24,377 nucleotides of DNA from Pigoraptor chileana. Its lineage: Eukaryota; Opisthokonta; Filasterea. The stretch covers positions 1 through 24,377 of the forward strand of contig CALSCR010000399.1 of assembly GCA_943704495.1 (NCBI GenBank), in the 5' to 3' direction. Positions 6,910-15,016 of this stretch are shown piece by piece. Both the position numbers and the translations under genes were made by a program. The notes below the pieces were generated by a model. The model was not told the DNA's origin and did not search any database. It worked only from the letters and a program-made list of their open reading frames with translations. Every line of letters starts with the position of its first letter. Position 1 is the first letter of the stretch.

Positions 6910-7209
6910 ATGGTGTTATTTTACAGAGATCTCGCCAAGATTTTATGTGAAGTTCAGGTCATGTCCAACGCTGAGTTATCATCACTCTTGATCCGGATTG
7001 AACAAATGCTCGTTTTTAAAAAAAGTAAATCCGTGAATTCTGTCCGCTGTGTTCACAAAAAAGACAAGGCGCGACAAGTTCATATTCGTGGACATTCCTT
7101 AAATCTTACTGTACAGCTTTGGTTCGTGTTTAGTTGGACTGAGTGCAATATGAAAAACAATCCGGAGGGGTTAAAGGGGACACGTTGTCTCCTTTTTTGG
7201 CACGATTAA
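6910..7209 (+). CDS. Possible separate ORF or former extension of the preceding gene
   Basis: This ORF is in the same frame as the Thr/Pro-rich gene, with only one TGA (6895-6897) and four codons between them. Its first half (MVLFYRDLAKILCEVQVMSN and on to about 45 residues) is helical and protein-like, as if it continued the helical C-terminal domain upstream. The second half is less convincing and ends just before the CDIN1-like gene. Either a nonsense mutation shortened a longer protein, the TGA is read through, or this is a chance ORF. Confidence 0.3.
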   Translation: MVLFYRDLAKILCEVQVMSNAELSSLLIRIEQMLVFKKSKSVNSVRCVHKKDKARQVHIRGHSLNLTVQLWFVFSWTECNMKNNPEGLKGTRCLLFWHD

Positions 7210-7219
7210 GTATGTTAGT

Positions 7220-8023
7220 ATGCCACCGCCTAGAAGATACCACCTCCTGTTGGATGAAGCGCCTATCATAACATCGAGACAGACGAATTATTTGTTGGAA
7301 ACGCTGGTGGGGGACTTTGACTACATGATCCCTCCAGGAGAGACCAAGCAAAAGTTTGCAGTTGCCTTTGCAAAGCAGTTGAATGTGCCAGTAAGTGTTA
7401 TATTGGCCATGCGGCAGTCTGCCCTGACTGACAAATGGATTCGTCAATCGAGTAGACTGCCGCATGTGGTAGAGCGCATTGTTCGTTATTTCAAGGATTC
7501 GAGATCTCTACGACGAGTTTGTAAAATGTTTGACTTTCCGCCCCTAAAAATCCAGGCAGCGTTGATTGCCGCTGGCATGACTTTGACCAGTGCGGACTGT
7601 GCGTATGCTGCCAAGCATGACCAAGTGTCAAAGCGAGACGAGGCGTCAATTCTCAAGGCGTCGATGCAATTTGAAGAAACATGCGCCAAGTGGCTGGGCG
7701 ACCTCAACATTCGATTTAGCACTCAAGAAGACATTCTTGCAAAAGATCCCAATGCCAAGGCGACGCCCGACTTTGTGTTTGATCGCGGTGATCACGTCTT
7801 CCTAAATAATCAGCAGGTATTCTGGATCGACGCCAAAAACTTCTTTGGTTGCGGTCAAGTCTCGTTTTTGGTCAAGCACATGAGAAAGCAGGCTGCCAAG
7901 TACAACGCGACATTTGGCAACGGGGGATTTCTCTTCAGTCTCGGTTTTGATCAATCTTTGCAGACGACCCTTTCTGACGTGACGAGACTGTTTTCTGGCG
8001 TCTTACATACGCCAGCGCCTTAA
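7220..8023 (+). CDS. CDIN1 (C15orf41)-like TPD-motif nuclease
   Basis: The 267-aa protein has a helical, HTH-like N-terminal part (residues about 80-125, PHVVERIVRYFKDSRSLRRV and following) and a PD-(D/E)xK-type C-terminal part: conserved Glu at 152/153, T-P-D (182-184), F-W-I-D-A-K (201-206, giving the D-x-K), an F-F-G, then K-Y-N-A-x-F-G-x-G (227-235) and a hydrophobic strand ending L-G-F. This order matches the TPD family, which includes human CDIN1/C15orf41, the Codanin-1 partner mutated in congenital dyserythropoietic anaemia type I. Nuclease activity is predicted from the fold. Its 3' end overlaps the end of the convergent ART gene by 89 bp. Confidence 0.8.
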   Translation: MPPPRRYHLLLDEAPIITSRQTNYLLETLVGDFDYMIPPGETKQKFAVAFAKQLNVPVSVILAMRQSALTDKWIRQSSRLPHVVERIVRYFKDSRSLRRVCKMFDFPPLKIQAALIAAGMTLTSADCAYAAKHDQVSKRDEASILKASMQFEETCAKWLGDLNIRFSTQEDILAKDPNAKATPDFVFDRGDHVFLNNQQVFWIDAKNFFGCGQVSFLVKHMRKQAAKYNATFGNGGFLFSLGFDQSLQTTLSDVTRLFSGVLHTPAP

Positions 8024-9920
8024 ACGGATTCTGCAAATTGTGGAACTCTACCTCCTCTTCGACCATCGTCTGAATTTCACGGACAAGGTGATCGGGCCAA
8101 TTTTCCGCCGCGTACACAAAAAGCCGCAACAAACTGTCCCCGTGCATTCCACCAAAAAACTCCGCACATGCAGGTCTGTATCTCATGTGTCTTGGAATTC
8201 GAATGGTATCAAGAGCCTTTATATGCTTTTCGGAAACAAAACTGAAATCTTCCGTTGGCAAAATCTGATTGTAGTCTGATTGCACAAAACGCACAAGCTC
8301 TGTTGCATCCACTTTTATTCGTAGGGGGTTTGTTTGCAGCAGCGTGCGAAATTCGTGTTGATACTCAGAGCACGGCGACTCATGGGTAGTAGAGTGCGTA
8401 TGATCAACTGGATCGAAGCATTGTTGAACCAAAGGAAGAGCGAGAGTTTGCGACCGGACGTTGTGATTGCACACGACTTCCTTCCCGTTTGTTTCTGCCA
8501 GCAATAGTGTCTCTCCAGTGTTGATGTCTATGAGACGGTGAGTTTCACTCTCTTCAAAGTGATACGCCGGGAACCCGACCGATTGGCGGCCGCTGACTGG
8601 CACGGACCGCCGCGCCACCACGGTGCTTTGTTCTGGCACGGACCGCCGCGCCACCACGGTGCTTTGCTCTGGCACGGACCGCACGGTGCTTTGTTCTGGC
8701 ACAGACCGCCGCGCCACCACAGTGCTTTGTTCTGGCACGGACTGCTGCGCCACCACTGGGCAAATTTGTTTAGAGACTGTCAGTAAATCTTGTTTTGTCT
8801 GCGCTCCTTCATCGTTGGCATGAGGATTACTTGAACGCTCTTGAAGAGAGCGGACACCGTGGTGAGCGGCGGACACGCTCAATTGGAATCTGTAGACCCC
8901 GCGCAATTTTGCCGAGCTGACAAATTCGCTTGGGAGCTGTTTGCCGGAAAATCTCAAATTGCTAGATTGTGGCAAAATGCATTCGTCCTCTCCTGGGTAA
9001 ACTGACATTGTTCTCGCGAGCAACATTTTTGTGCCCACGGGGAGTTCGATAACAACGGCATATTGGCCAAACATGTGCGCGGTCTGCATGGACGGATTGA
9101 GGGTGGCGCTGAGAAAGGCCGGGTCAGTGAACGTTTCGCCGACCTTCATGCGTTTAAATGGTGCGTCATCTTGCACGAATCTGTACGCGATCAAGCATTT
9201 TGCAGTTGGTGGCACGCACTCCAACGCGTCACTCAAGCGGTCAATTGCGGAAGTGGCAAGCGGCGTTGGCTGAAGTTCTTTGCGCAGCGTGAAATTTATC
9301 AAGGAGTCGGCCCACCAGGTGTACGCGCGGATCCACTGACCGTACGGAGCTTGTGCGAGGTCGTGGGCTGCGCGTTCTTCTCTTGTTGGTAGCAGCAAGT
9401 GGAGTTTAGCGCAATCTATGGAATCGGAAGAAACGTCTGCTGGATACCAGTTGCGAATGTGGTTAAGAAGCGACTGTTTGGTATAGAACGGTTCTGGGTC
9501 GTCGTACGGTTTTAGGCAAGGAGTGAGGTCATTGGTAATCGCGCTAACGAGGCTGCGTTGGTAGCGTGCGGTCATTTCATTCTTGCCCACAATTTTCAGC
9601 ACACGAACGGCTCCGGCTCCGTTTTCTTTTTGAAGGAGTTCGATCGGAATGGAATCATAGAATCGCCGCTGTAAGTTAACGACGGACTTGTAAACGTCCC
9701 CAGGACGTTCGACTATCCACTTCTGACAGGCTCCGTCGTACAGCAAAACCATGGTGGACTCGTCAGCTAGCCGTTTTTGTGGTTGTGGTTGTTGTTGTGG
9801 AGGAATTTGCCACGTTCCAATCAAAATTGCACAGAGGGCTTCATCAGCTGTGAAGAATTCACGACGAGGGGTTTCGCCCCCTTGCAACGCTGCTCGGATG
9901 AGTTCGTGCATTGAGAGCAC
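7935..9920 (-). CDS. ADP-ribosyltransferase-fold protein with in-frame repeat insert
   Basis: The 661-aa protein has an R-S-E type ADP-ribosyltransferase core at about 240-325: Tyr-Arg (Y246-R247), a GETF..P-A-F-L-S-A-T element (S271, the STS position) and Y-P-G-E-D-E (E311 and E313, the ExE pair). ExE is typical of arginine-specific mono-ADP-ribosyltransferases. The N-terminal 240 and C-terminal 220 residues match nothing I recognise. Between them (about 350-455) lie a family B repeat (SAAHHGVRSLQERSSN) and a run of family A repeats (VARRSVPEQST units), all in frame. The likely role is modification of host or viral proteins in infected cells; activity is not shown by sequence alone. The last 20-30 residues are antisense to the CDIN1-like gene. 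Divergent from RPB6. Confidence 0.7.
   Translation of the reverse strand: MLSMHELIRAALQGGETPRREFFTADEALCAILIGTWQIPPQQQPQPQKRLADESTMVLLYDGACQKWIVERPGDVYKSVVNLQRRFYDSIPIELLQKENGAGAVRVLKIVGKNEMTARYQRSLVSAITNDLTPCLKPYDDPEPFYTKQSLLNHIRNWYPADVSSDSIDCAKLHLLLPTREERAAHDLAQAPYGQWIRAYTWWADSLINFTLRKELQPTPLATSAIDRLSDALECVPPTAKCLIAYRFVQDDAPFKRMKVGETFTDPAFLSATLNPSMQTAHMFGQYAVVIELPVGTKMLLARTMSVYPGEDECILPQSSNLRFSGKQLPSEFVSSAKLRGVYRFQLSVSAAHHGVRSLQERSSNPHANDEGAQTKQDLLTVSKQICPVVAQQSVPEQSTVVARRSVPEQSTVRSVPEQSTVVARRSVPEQSTVVARRSVPVSGRQSVGFPAYHFEESETHRLIDINTGETLLLAETNGKEVVCNHNVRSQTLALPLVQQCFDPVDHTHSTTHESPCSEYQHEFRTLLQTNPLRIKVDATELVRFVQSDYNQILPTEDFSFVSEKHIKALDTIRIPRHMRYRPACAEFFGGMHGDSLLRLFVYAAENWPDHLVREIQTMVEEEVEFHNLQNPFKALAYVRRQKTVSSRQKGSSAKIDQNRD
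8600..8760 (+). repeat. Five tandem family A repeats inside the ART gene, 36-bp period
   Basis: Cores lie at 8600-8626, 8636-8662, 8672-8689 (with a 9-bp deletion), 8699-8725 and 8735-8760. The period is 36 bp, or 27 bp after the deleted copy, so every change is a multiple of three and the ART frame on the minus strand survives as V-x-A-R-R-S-V-P-E-Q-S-T units. Confidence 0.9.
8829..8880 (-). repeat. Family B repeat inside the ART gene
   Basis: This 52-bp copy, beginning ACTTGAACGCTCTTGAAGAG, is identical to 11681-11732. It is translated in frame in the ART protein as SAAHHGVRSLQERSSN. Confidence 0.9.
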
Positions 9921-9932
9921 CTAAGCCAACTT

Positions 9933-9949
9933 GGGAAAAAAAAAATGAA
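9933..9949 (+). promoter_or_regulatory. Candidate promoter GGGAAAAAAAAAATGAA upstream of RPB6
   Basis: The same GGG-A(n)-TGAA signal occurs before topoisomerase II, the Sel1 gene and ubiquitin. Its internal ATG (9945) is in frame with RPB6, but the recurrence suggests that this ATG belongs to the promoter and translation begins at 9990, 45 bp on. Confidence 0.5.
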
Positions 9950-9989
9950 GCTGGGAACTAAACGTTACACAGCACAATACATAAGGCAA

Positions 9990-10697
9990 ATGGGGCGAAA
10001 GAAGGACGAATCGGAACCCGACGTAGACGATTTTGCGGAGGACTATGATTTGGAGGCAGAGGGAGACTTGGATGATGCCGAATTTCTCGAGGATGAGGAA
10101 GTGGTTGAAGATGACGGGGCTGACGATGATGCCGAAGACGAGGAGAGTCCCGTGGATGGTGACGATGCAGTCGTCGTACAGGCCCAGGAAGACGAGGTTG
10201 GCGAGGGAGATATCGATGCAGACGACGCCGTCGACAACGATGACTCATACGAGGTCAGTGAGTACACAGACGAGGAAAGCAGCGAAGAGGAAGATGAGAA
10301 TGCAACGGAGGAGGAGGAGGACGAACAAACTGCGATTTCAAAGTCAATAAACGTGGGGTTACAGGCCAGCATTACGAAGGCGTGCAAGGAAACGGCTGAC
10401 GTCGACTGGAAGATCGTCACTGGGAGGGAACGGTTCACAAACAACATCCTGACAAAGTACGAGGCGGTCGCTCTAATTTCACAGCGGGTGGAAATGGAAC
10501 AGTTTTTGAACACAAAGCAGAGTGAGGCAGTGGCCCAACTTCCCGTTGGCAACGACAAACTGACAGAATGCATCAAGGAAGAAATAAGAGAGAAGAGATT
10601 TCCGTTAATGCTCTACCGCCATGATCCAATGCGCAATGTGACAGAGCAATGGGATCCCAACGAAATGGATTGGACCGTGTACTTTCACTGGTTCTAA
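9990..10697 (+). CDS. DNA-directed RNA polymerase subunit RPB6-like (RpoK/omega family)
   Basis: The 235-aa protein has a long acidic Asp/Glu-rich N-terminus (about residues 4-115), then the RPB6 core: G-R-E-R-F-T (145-150), T-K-Y-E-A-V-A-L-I-S-Q-R (155-166), an E-I-R-E-K-R-F-P-L-M-L-Y-R element, and a final D-P-N-E-M-D-W matching the family's terminal E-x-W-x-x-x-E. RPB6 clamps the largest subunit and is part of the viral transcription machinery of many large cytoplasmic DNA viruses. The acidic tail is longer than in cellular RPB6, where it is usually some tens of residues. The alternative start at 9945 adds 15 residues; 9990 is chosen because the acidic region starts directly after it and 9945 lies in the recurrent GGGAAAAAATGAA motif. 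Confidence 0.85.
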   Translation: MGRKKDESEPDVDDFAEDYDLEAEGDLDDAEFLEDEEVVEDDGADDDAEDEESPVDGDDAVVVQAQEDEVGEGDIDADDAVDNDDSYEVSEYTDEESSEEEDENATEEEEDEQTAISKSINVGLQASITKACKETADVDWKIVTGRERFTNNILTKYEAVALISQRVEMEQFLNTKQSEAVAQLPVGNDKLTECIKEEIREKRFPLMLYRHDPMRNVTEQWDPNEMDWTVYFHWF

Positions 10698-11020
10698 TCG
10701 AGCGTTTCGCCGCTCACCACGATGTGTGTAGTTAGTTGCAACTTGTTTTGTGTTGTTTTCTGTTTGCACTTTTCGCAACTTTGGGTACTTTTTTAATACT
10801 CGATTTAACCAGCAAGTCCGTCAAATTGTAATGAGTCATGGACGCTCTAAATGAATTAAATAATTACATACAATGTAACGGTTGCCCTTGGAACTGTTGG
10901 AGAATATAGATCGAGGCAGAACGTCGCGATTGGCGTGCATAAATGTGCGATTGAATTGGTTTTGCATTAAAAAAGATCATCTGAACGAGCGGACACCGTG
11001 GTGAGCGGCGGACACGCTCA
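10698..11020. repeat. Intergenic spacer with two family B repeats
   Basis: A degenerate family B copy sits 2 bp after the RPB6 stop (10700-10726). A better one lies at 10984-11020, just beyond the ubiquitin stop, in minus orientation. The rest (10730-10980) is AT-rich with no convincing gene. RPB6 and ubiquitin are convergent, so both repeats mark gene 3' ends. Confidence 0.7.
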
Positions 11021-11023
11021 AAG

Positions 11024-11512
<489 letters not shown>

Positions 11513-11563
11513 CTAAAATGCACGAGGATAATTTTTTTCTCCTGGGGGTCAGATTACAATCTG

Positions 11564-11578
11564 TTCATTTTTTTCCCC
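11564..11578 (-). promoter_or_regulatory. Candidate promoter GGGGAAAAAAATGAA upstream of ubiquitin
   Basis: Minus-strand match to the recurrent motif, about 85 bp upstream of the ubiquitin ATG. A second A-rich run (GAGAAAAAAATTATC, 11528-11542) lies between them. Confidence 0.45.
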
Positions 11579-11581
11579 TAG

Positions 11582-11732
11582 GAGCGTGTACGCTCACCAC
11601 TGTCCGCTCTCTTCAAGAGCGTTCAAGTAAACCTCAAACAAAAACTAAAGAAGCGCGGACAACGATTCAGTTTGAGAAATACTTGAACGCTCTTGAAGAG
11701 AGCGGACACCGTGGTGAGCGGCGGACACGCTC
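11582..11732. repeat. Inverted pair of family B repeats
   Basis: A plus-orientation copy (11582-11629, about 5 bp deleted) and a perfect minus-orientation copy (11681-11732) flank about 50 bp, giving a potential stem of nearly 50 bp. Each arm ends in the small palindrome CGCTCTCTTCAAGAGCG. The pair separates the divergent ubiquitin gene and the zinc-binding gene. An ORF reading through it from 11509 is an artefact upstream of the real start at 11785. Confidence 0.85.
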
Positions 11733-11784
11733 GTGCTATTGCTCGCGGTTTTTTTTCGGTTATGAGAGTAAGAGGTGGAAAAGC

Positions 11785-12462
11785 ATGACGGACGGCGAGG
11801 GAAACAGGTGCATCGTTTGTAATTGCGTAACGGATCTCGAGAAGAAAAAAATTGTTGTTGTGACTCGCGAGCTGTTCGTCCATGTATGCGGCGCTCATGT
11901 CGGAACTGACGAGTATTACTTGACGGTCACTCAGCAGTACGACCTGTGGAAGGTGGAGTGGCCAAAGCAGAAGTATGCGATGATTTCTGCAGCAGGTGAG
12001 CATCATGAGAATGCAAAGCCATTGCTTCTTACGAGACTGGATCGAGTGACGTGCTTGGTGCAGGCGAATGAGCACCGATTCAGGACGGTTTCGTTTGATA
12101 AGTTTATGGAGGACAACAAGTTGTTGCGGCGTGTTCATCACAGAACGATCTGCGTGATTCCGCGCCCTCCCCGCCTTGACGACAACCTGTCTGTTTTGGA
12201 GGAACTTAAACCCGGGGAGAAGCTCAATGTGGACGAAGGCATGCTGTCGATTGATGCAGGAGGCTGGTTTCAGGCGCTGTACAGGCGAGCGTATGGACAG
12301 TCTCGGGATGTCACTTACGAGGCGCTGTCCCCGTTCCAGACAGTTGCTCATTATCTTGACGGGGAGCGGCGGCAAAAGTTTGTGTCTGGCGTCAAAGCGT
12401 TGCTTGAAACCTACGCTTCTGATGTGGGGTACTGTGAAAAATTGCGGGCGCTTTTGGCTTAG
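11785..12462 (+). CDS. Hypothetical protein with putative N-terminal zinc site
   Basis: The 225-aa protein from ATG 11785 opens with C-I-V-C-N-C (residues 9-14) and, about 20 residues later, V-C-G-A-H, making a likely Cys-Cys...Cys-His zinc-binding site near the N-terminus. The rest is mixed alpha/beta with Pro-rich VIPRPPRLDD near residue 130 and no recognised catalytic motif. The frame extends upstream to 11509, but that part is translation of family B repeats, so 11785 is chosen. A viral transcription or regulatory factor is possible but unsupported. Confidence 0.7.
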   Translation: MTDGEGNRCIVCNCVTDLEKKKIVVVTRELFVHVCGAHVGTDEYYLTVTQQYDLWKVEWPKQKYAMISAAGEHHENAKPLLLTRLDRVTCLVQANEHRFRTVSFDKFMEDNKLLRRVHHRTICVIPRPPRLDDNLSVLEELKPGEKLNVDEGMLSIDAGGWFQALYRRAYGQSRDVTYEALSPFQTVAHYLDGERRQKFVSGVKALLETYASDVGYCEKLRALLA

Positions 12463-12636
12463 GCAGTGTGGGGTTATGTTTGTTTAAAATCTACCGCAAA
12501 ATTCAAAAAATACCCCATTCGAGGCCATCTTTTATAGCTTTCCAGCTGTCCAGCTACAGCACAAGATGACTACGCGGTCGACATTACGATGACGTACCGA
12601 ACGGTCATTGCGTTCTTTCGCACAGTGCATTGCAGA
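12463..12636. other. Intergenic region without recognised features
   Basis: This AT-mixed spacer lies between the 3' ends of the zinc-site gene and the decayed ankyrin gene. I see no ORF, repeat or RNA gene in it. Confidence 0.5.
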
Positions 12637-13533
12637 TTATATGCGACCCTCTGATCGGTTATTGTAGAGCCATTTAGCAACGGCTGGGTGACCATTTCGA
12701 GCCCCGCCCGCCTTTGTCGTGCAGCCGGTTAGTCTTGTGAAGGTAGCACGATAGCTGCCCATTACAAGCTGCCCCGTTCACGGCTGCAACGGTGGGTGTG
12801 ATTTTCGTGAAACCATTGGACAGCAAGATTGCCGTTTGTGGCTTGTCAAGAGCATAAACCGTGCAGCCCTCTGTGCGATTTGCGTGAAGCCATTTGACAG
12901 TTTCGATGTGACCGTTTTCTGTGCACTCTCTGTCATTTTCGTGAAGCCACTTGACAACATCGAGATGGCCGTTTTTGGCCGCCGAGTCCATTGAGTTTGT
13001 GGTGCCCATTCTTTGCTGCAAGGTCCATTGCATTCGTGGTTACGCGAGTTTTGCGAGCGGCAACCATTGAACAATTGCACGATGTCCGTTTTCTGCTGCA
13101 ATATTTATCGCGTTGACGGAGCAACCAATCACCCCAAGAAGAGCGTCTATCCATTTTTTTCGTTGTCCCTTTTCAGAATTAACCCCATAATGTTGGCAGT
13201 GACCAGTGCAAGATAACCATTTCTTACCGTTCTGTTGAAGAAGTCATTGCACAAAATATGGAACAAATTGACTTCACTGTCATGGAGCCATTGCACGACG
13301 TTCATGTGGCCATTTTGTGCTGCCCAGAATGCGTCTGCCACGACCGTTCATTGCTGCCCAGTCCATTGCATTAGTGGAACATGGCTCATTCAATCGAGTC
13401 GCCATTTGGCCTCAACGTCTATGCTGTGATCCGAGGATTGCAACCAATTCTGAAACACAATGTATTGCTCAGAATCGCTTGGTTATTGATGCGTGCAGAG
13501 CGATCAACAGCGCTCCGATAGAAGATTGTACAT
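12637..13533 (-). pseudogene. Ankyrin-repeat gene, decayed by multiple frameshifts
   Basis: Ankyrin units appear in all three minus-strand frames. Examples are STNAMDWAAMNG near 13360, WAAQNGHMNVVQWLHD around 13270-13330, DSAAKNGHLDVVKWLHEN around 12940-12990, ENGHIETVKWLHANRTEGCT around 12860-12910, and a last ARNGHPAVAKWLYNNRSEG ending at a TAA at 12637-12639. At least four frame changes or stops separate them. The [N]GH-x-x-x-V-x-WLH-x-N-R-x-EGCT unit is the type that is highly expanded in giant viruses and in oomycete and amoebal genomes. The start is placed at ATG 13533 (MYNLLSERC), which is uncertain. This is clearly a relic of a protein-interaction (often F-box-linked) family. Confidence 0.85.
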
Positions 13534-13643
13534 TGTAGTGCAGAGTTCACCACTGAAAACGCAAACGTTACAATTCTGTTTCTCCCCAGCTGAACTTACA
13601 TTGCAGCACAAACTTAAAAAAACACCACTAAAACGTCCACAAC

Positions 13644-14841
13644 CTAAACCCCGTGATGAGCGGCAGATTCGCTCTTGAGGAATTCCAGACACCCAGCGGC
13701 CTCAGCGTTGCCCTGATCGGCCGCCTTTTGGAACCAGACCGTCGCCGCCTCAAAGTTGGGCTCGTTGTTTTCCGTACCGCACCCAGACATGTAACAGTAG
13801 CCCGCGCGGTACTGGGCGTACGGATGGCCGAGGTACGCTGCCTTGAGATACCACCCCAAAGCAGACCGATCAGGGTCAGTTGAATCTGCTGTGCTGCCGA
13901 GACGGGTTTCGTAACAGCGGCCAATGCGCGTCGCGATTTCCTCCGAAAGCCGCCCTGGAATACCAATTGAGAGCCTTTTTCTCGTCCTGTTCAACTCCAA
14001 TGCCAGCTTCAAAACAACGTCCAACCTCCAGTTGAGCAAGAGTATGGCCCGCCTCTGCGGCATTGAGGAAATGTTGGACTGCCAAGGTAATGTTCTGATC
14101 GCCATCTGATTCAAACAGCTCCTTGCCTCTCATAAACTCCTCGTGCGCTTTGGTATCGAGCTCCAGCTCATCGACGGTCTCTTCCTCATCTGACAAATCA
14201 TTCTCTTTGCTCTTCCCCTTGTCGCCGCCGCTAGCGCCGTCGCCGTTTGATGTTTCACTGGTCGCAGTCTGATCAGTAATTCCCTCGCTGCTCACTGCCT
14301 GCGGTCCAACTGGTTCCTGGGTTACGTCATCAGCTGACTGCTGAGGTTCGTCGCTCACAACAAGAGGTTCAACTGACTGCTGGACTTCGTCGCTCACTAC
14401 AAGAGGTTCAGCTAACTGCTGGACTTCGTCGCTTGCCACATGAGGTCCAGCTGACTGCTGGATTTCCTCGCTCACAACTTGCGATTCGGCAGGTTGCTGG
14501 ATTTCGTCGCTCACCACAAGAGGTTCCGCTGACTGCTGGACTTCGTCGCTCACTACAAGAGGTTCAGCTGACTGCTTGATTTCGTCGCCCACAACCTGCG
14601 ATTCGGCAGGTTGCTGGATTTCGTCGCTCACCACAAGAGGTTCAGCTGACTGCTGGACTTCGTCGCTTGCCACATGAGGTTCAGCTGACTGCTGGATTTC
14701 GTCGCTCACAACCTGGACTTCGTCGCTCTCAACCGCCTGCGATTCGGCAGGTTGCTGGATTTCGTCGCTGACCACAGTTGTGTCAATGCTGACCGCGATC
14801 AACTCATTTTGCTTAATTATACCCTCCATTGTTTGTGGATG
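13644..14841 (-). CDS. Sel1-repeat protein with disordered tandem-repeat N-terminus, one frameshift
   Basis: The N-terminal half has about ten 13-residue units of the form S-D-E-[VI]-Q-Q-S-A-E-P-L-V-V, followed by an acidic linker (SDEEETVDELELD). Sel1-like repeats then begin (AVQHFLNAAEAGHTLAQLEV, ALNWYSRAAFGGN) and continue in a different frame (ALGWYLKAAYLGHPYAQYRA, AATVWFQKAADQGNAEAAG) to the stop at 13644. The frame changes near 13925-13945, equivalent to one surplus or two missing bases. The first frame alone would stop at 13876. Sel1 repeats form an adaptor solenoid. The final residues SESAAHHGV are family B repeat sequence. Start at 14841 is preferred over 14889, because 14889 lies in the recurrent promoter motif. 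Confidence 0.75.
14320..14780 (-). repeat. 39-bp coding tandem repeat in the Sel1 gene
   Basis: About ten units of 39 bp encode 13 residues each. The TCGTCGCTCAC and TTCAGCTGACTGCTGGA elements recur. Units fall into two types (Q-Q-P-A-E-S-Q and Q-Q-S-A-E-P-L) that partly alternate, suggesting a higher-order duplication. Confidence 0.8.
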
Positions 14842-14884
14842 AGCCGCACTTGATAAATTTACAACGAACGAGTGGATGCGGTCG

Positions 14885-14897
14885 TTCATTTTTTCCC
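14885..14897 (-). promoter_or_regulatory. Candidate promoter GGGAAAAAATGAA upstream of the Sel1 gene
   Basis: Minus-strand match to the recurrent motif. As at RPB6, its ATG (14889) is in frame, with another ATG 48 bp further on (14841). Confidence 0.5.
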
Positions 14898-14920
14898 GCA
14901 GTAGGGTTTTTGACCCGCAG

Positions 14921-14947
14921 GCACGGACCGCCGCGCCACCACGGTGC
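14921..14947 (+). repeat. Family A repeat
   Basis: Perfect 27-bp core with TGCAG on the left and GGGTTTACTGCA on the right. Confidence 0.9.
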
Positions 14948-15016
14948 TGGGTTTACTGCAATGACAAATGTTTTTGAGCAGCTTGTACAAGTCTTTTGGA
15001 CGGTCGTAATTGTTTG

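Noticed and set aside
9958-10576. Minus-strand ORFs opposite RPB6
   Set aside because: Ser-rich and His/Arg/Pro-rich products that reflect the acidic codons of RPB6.
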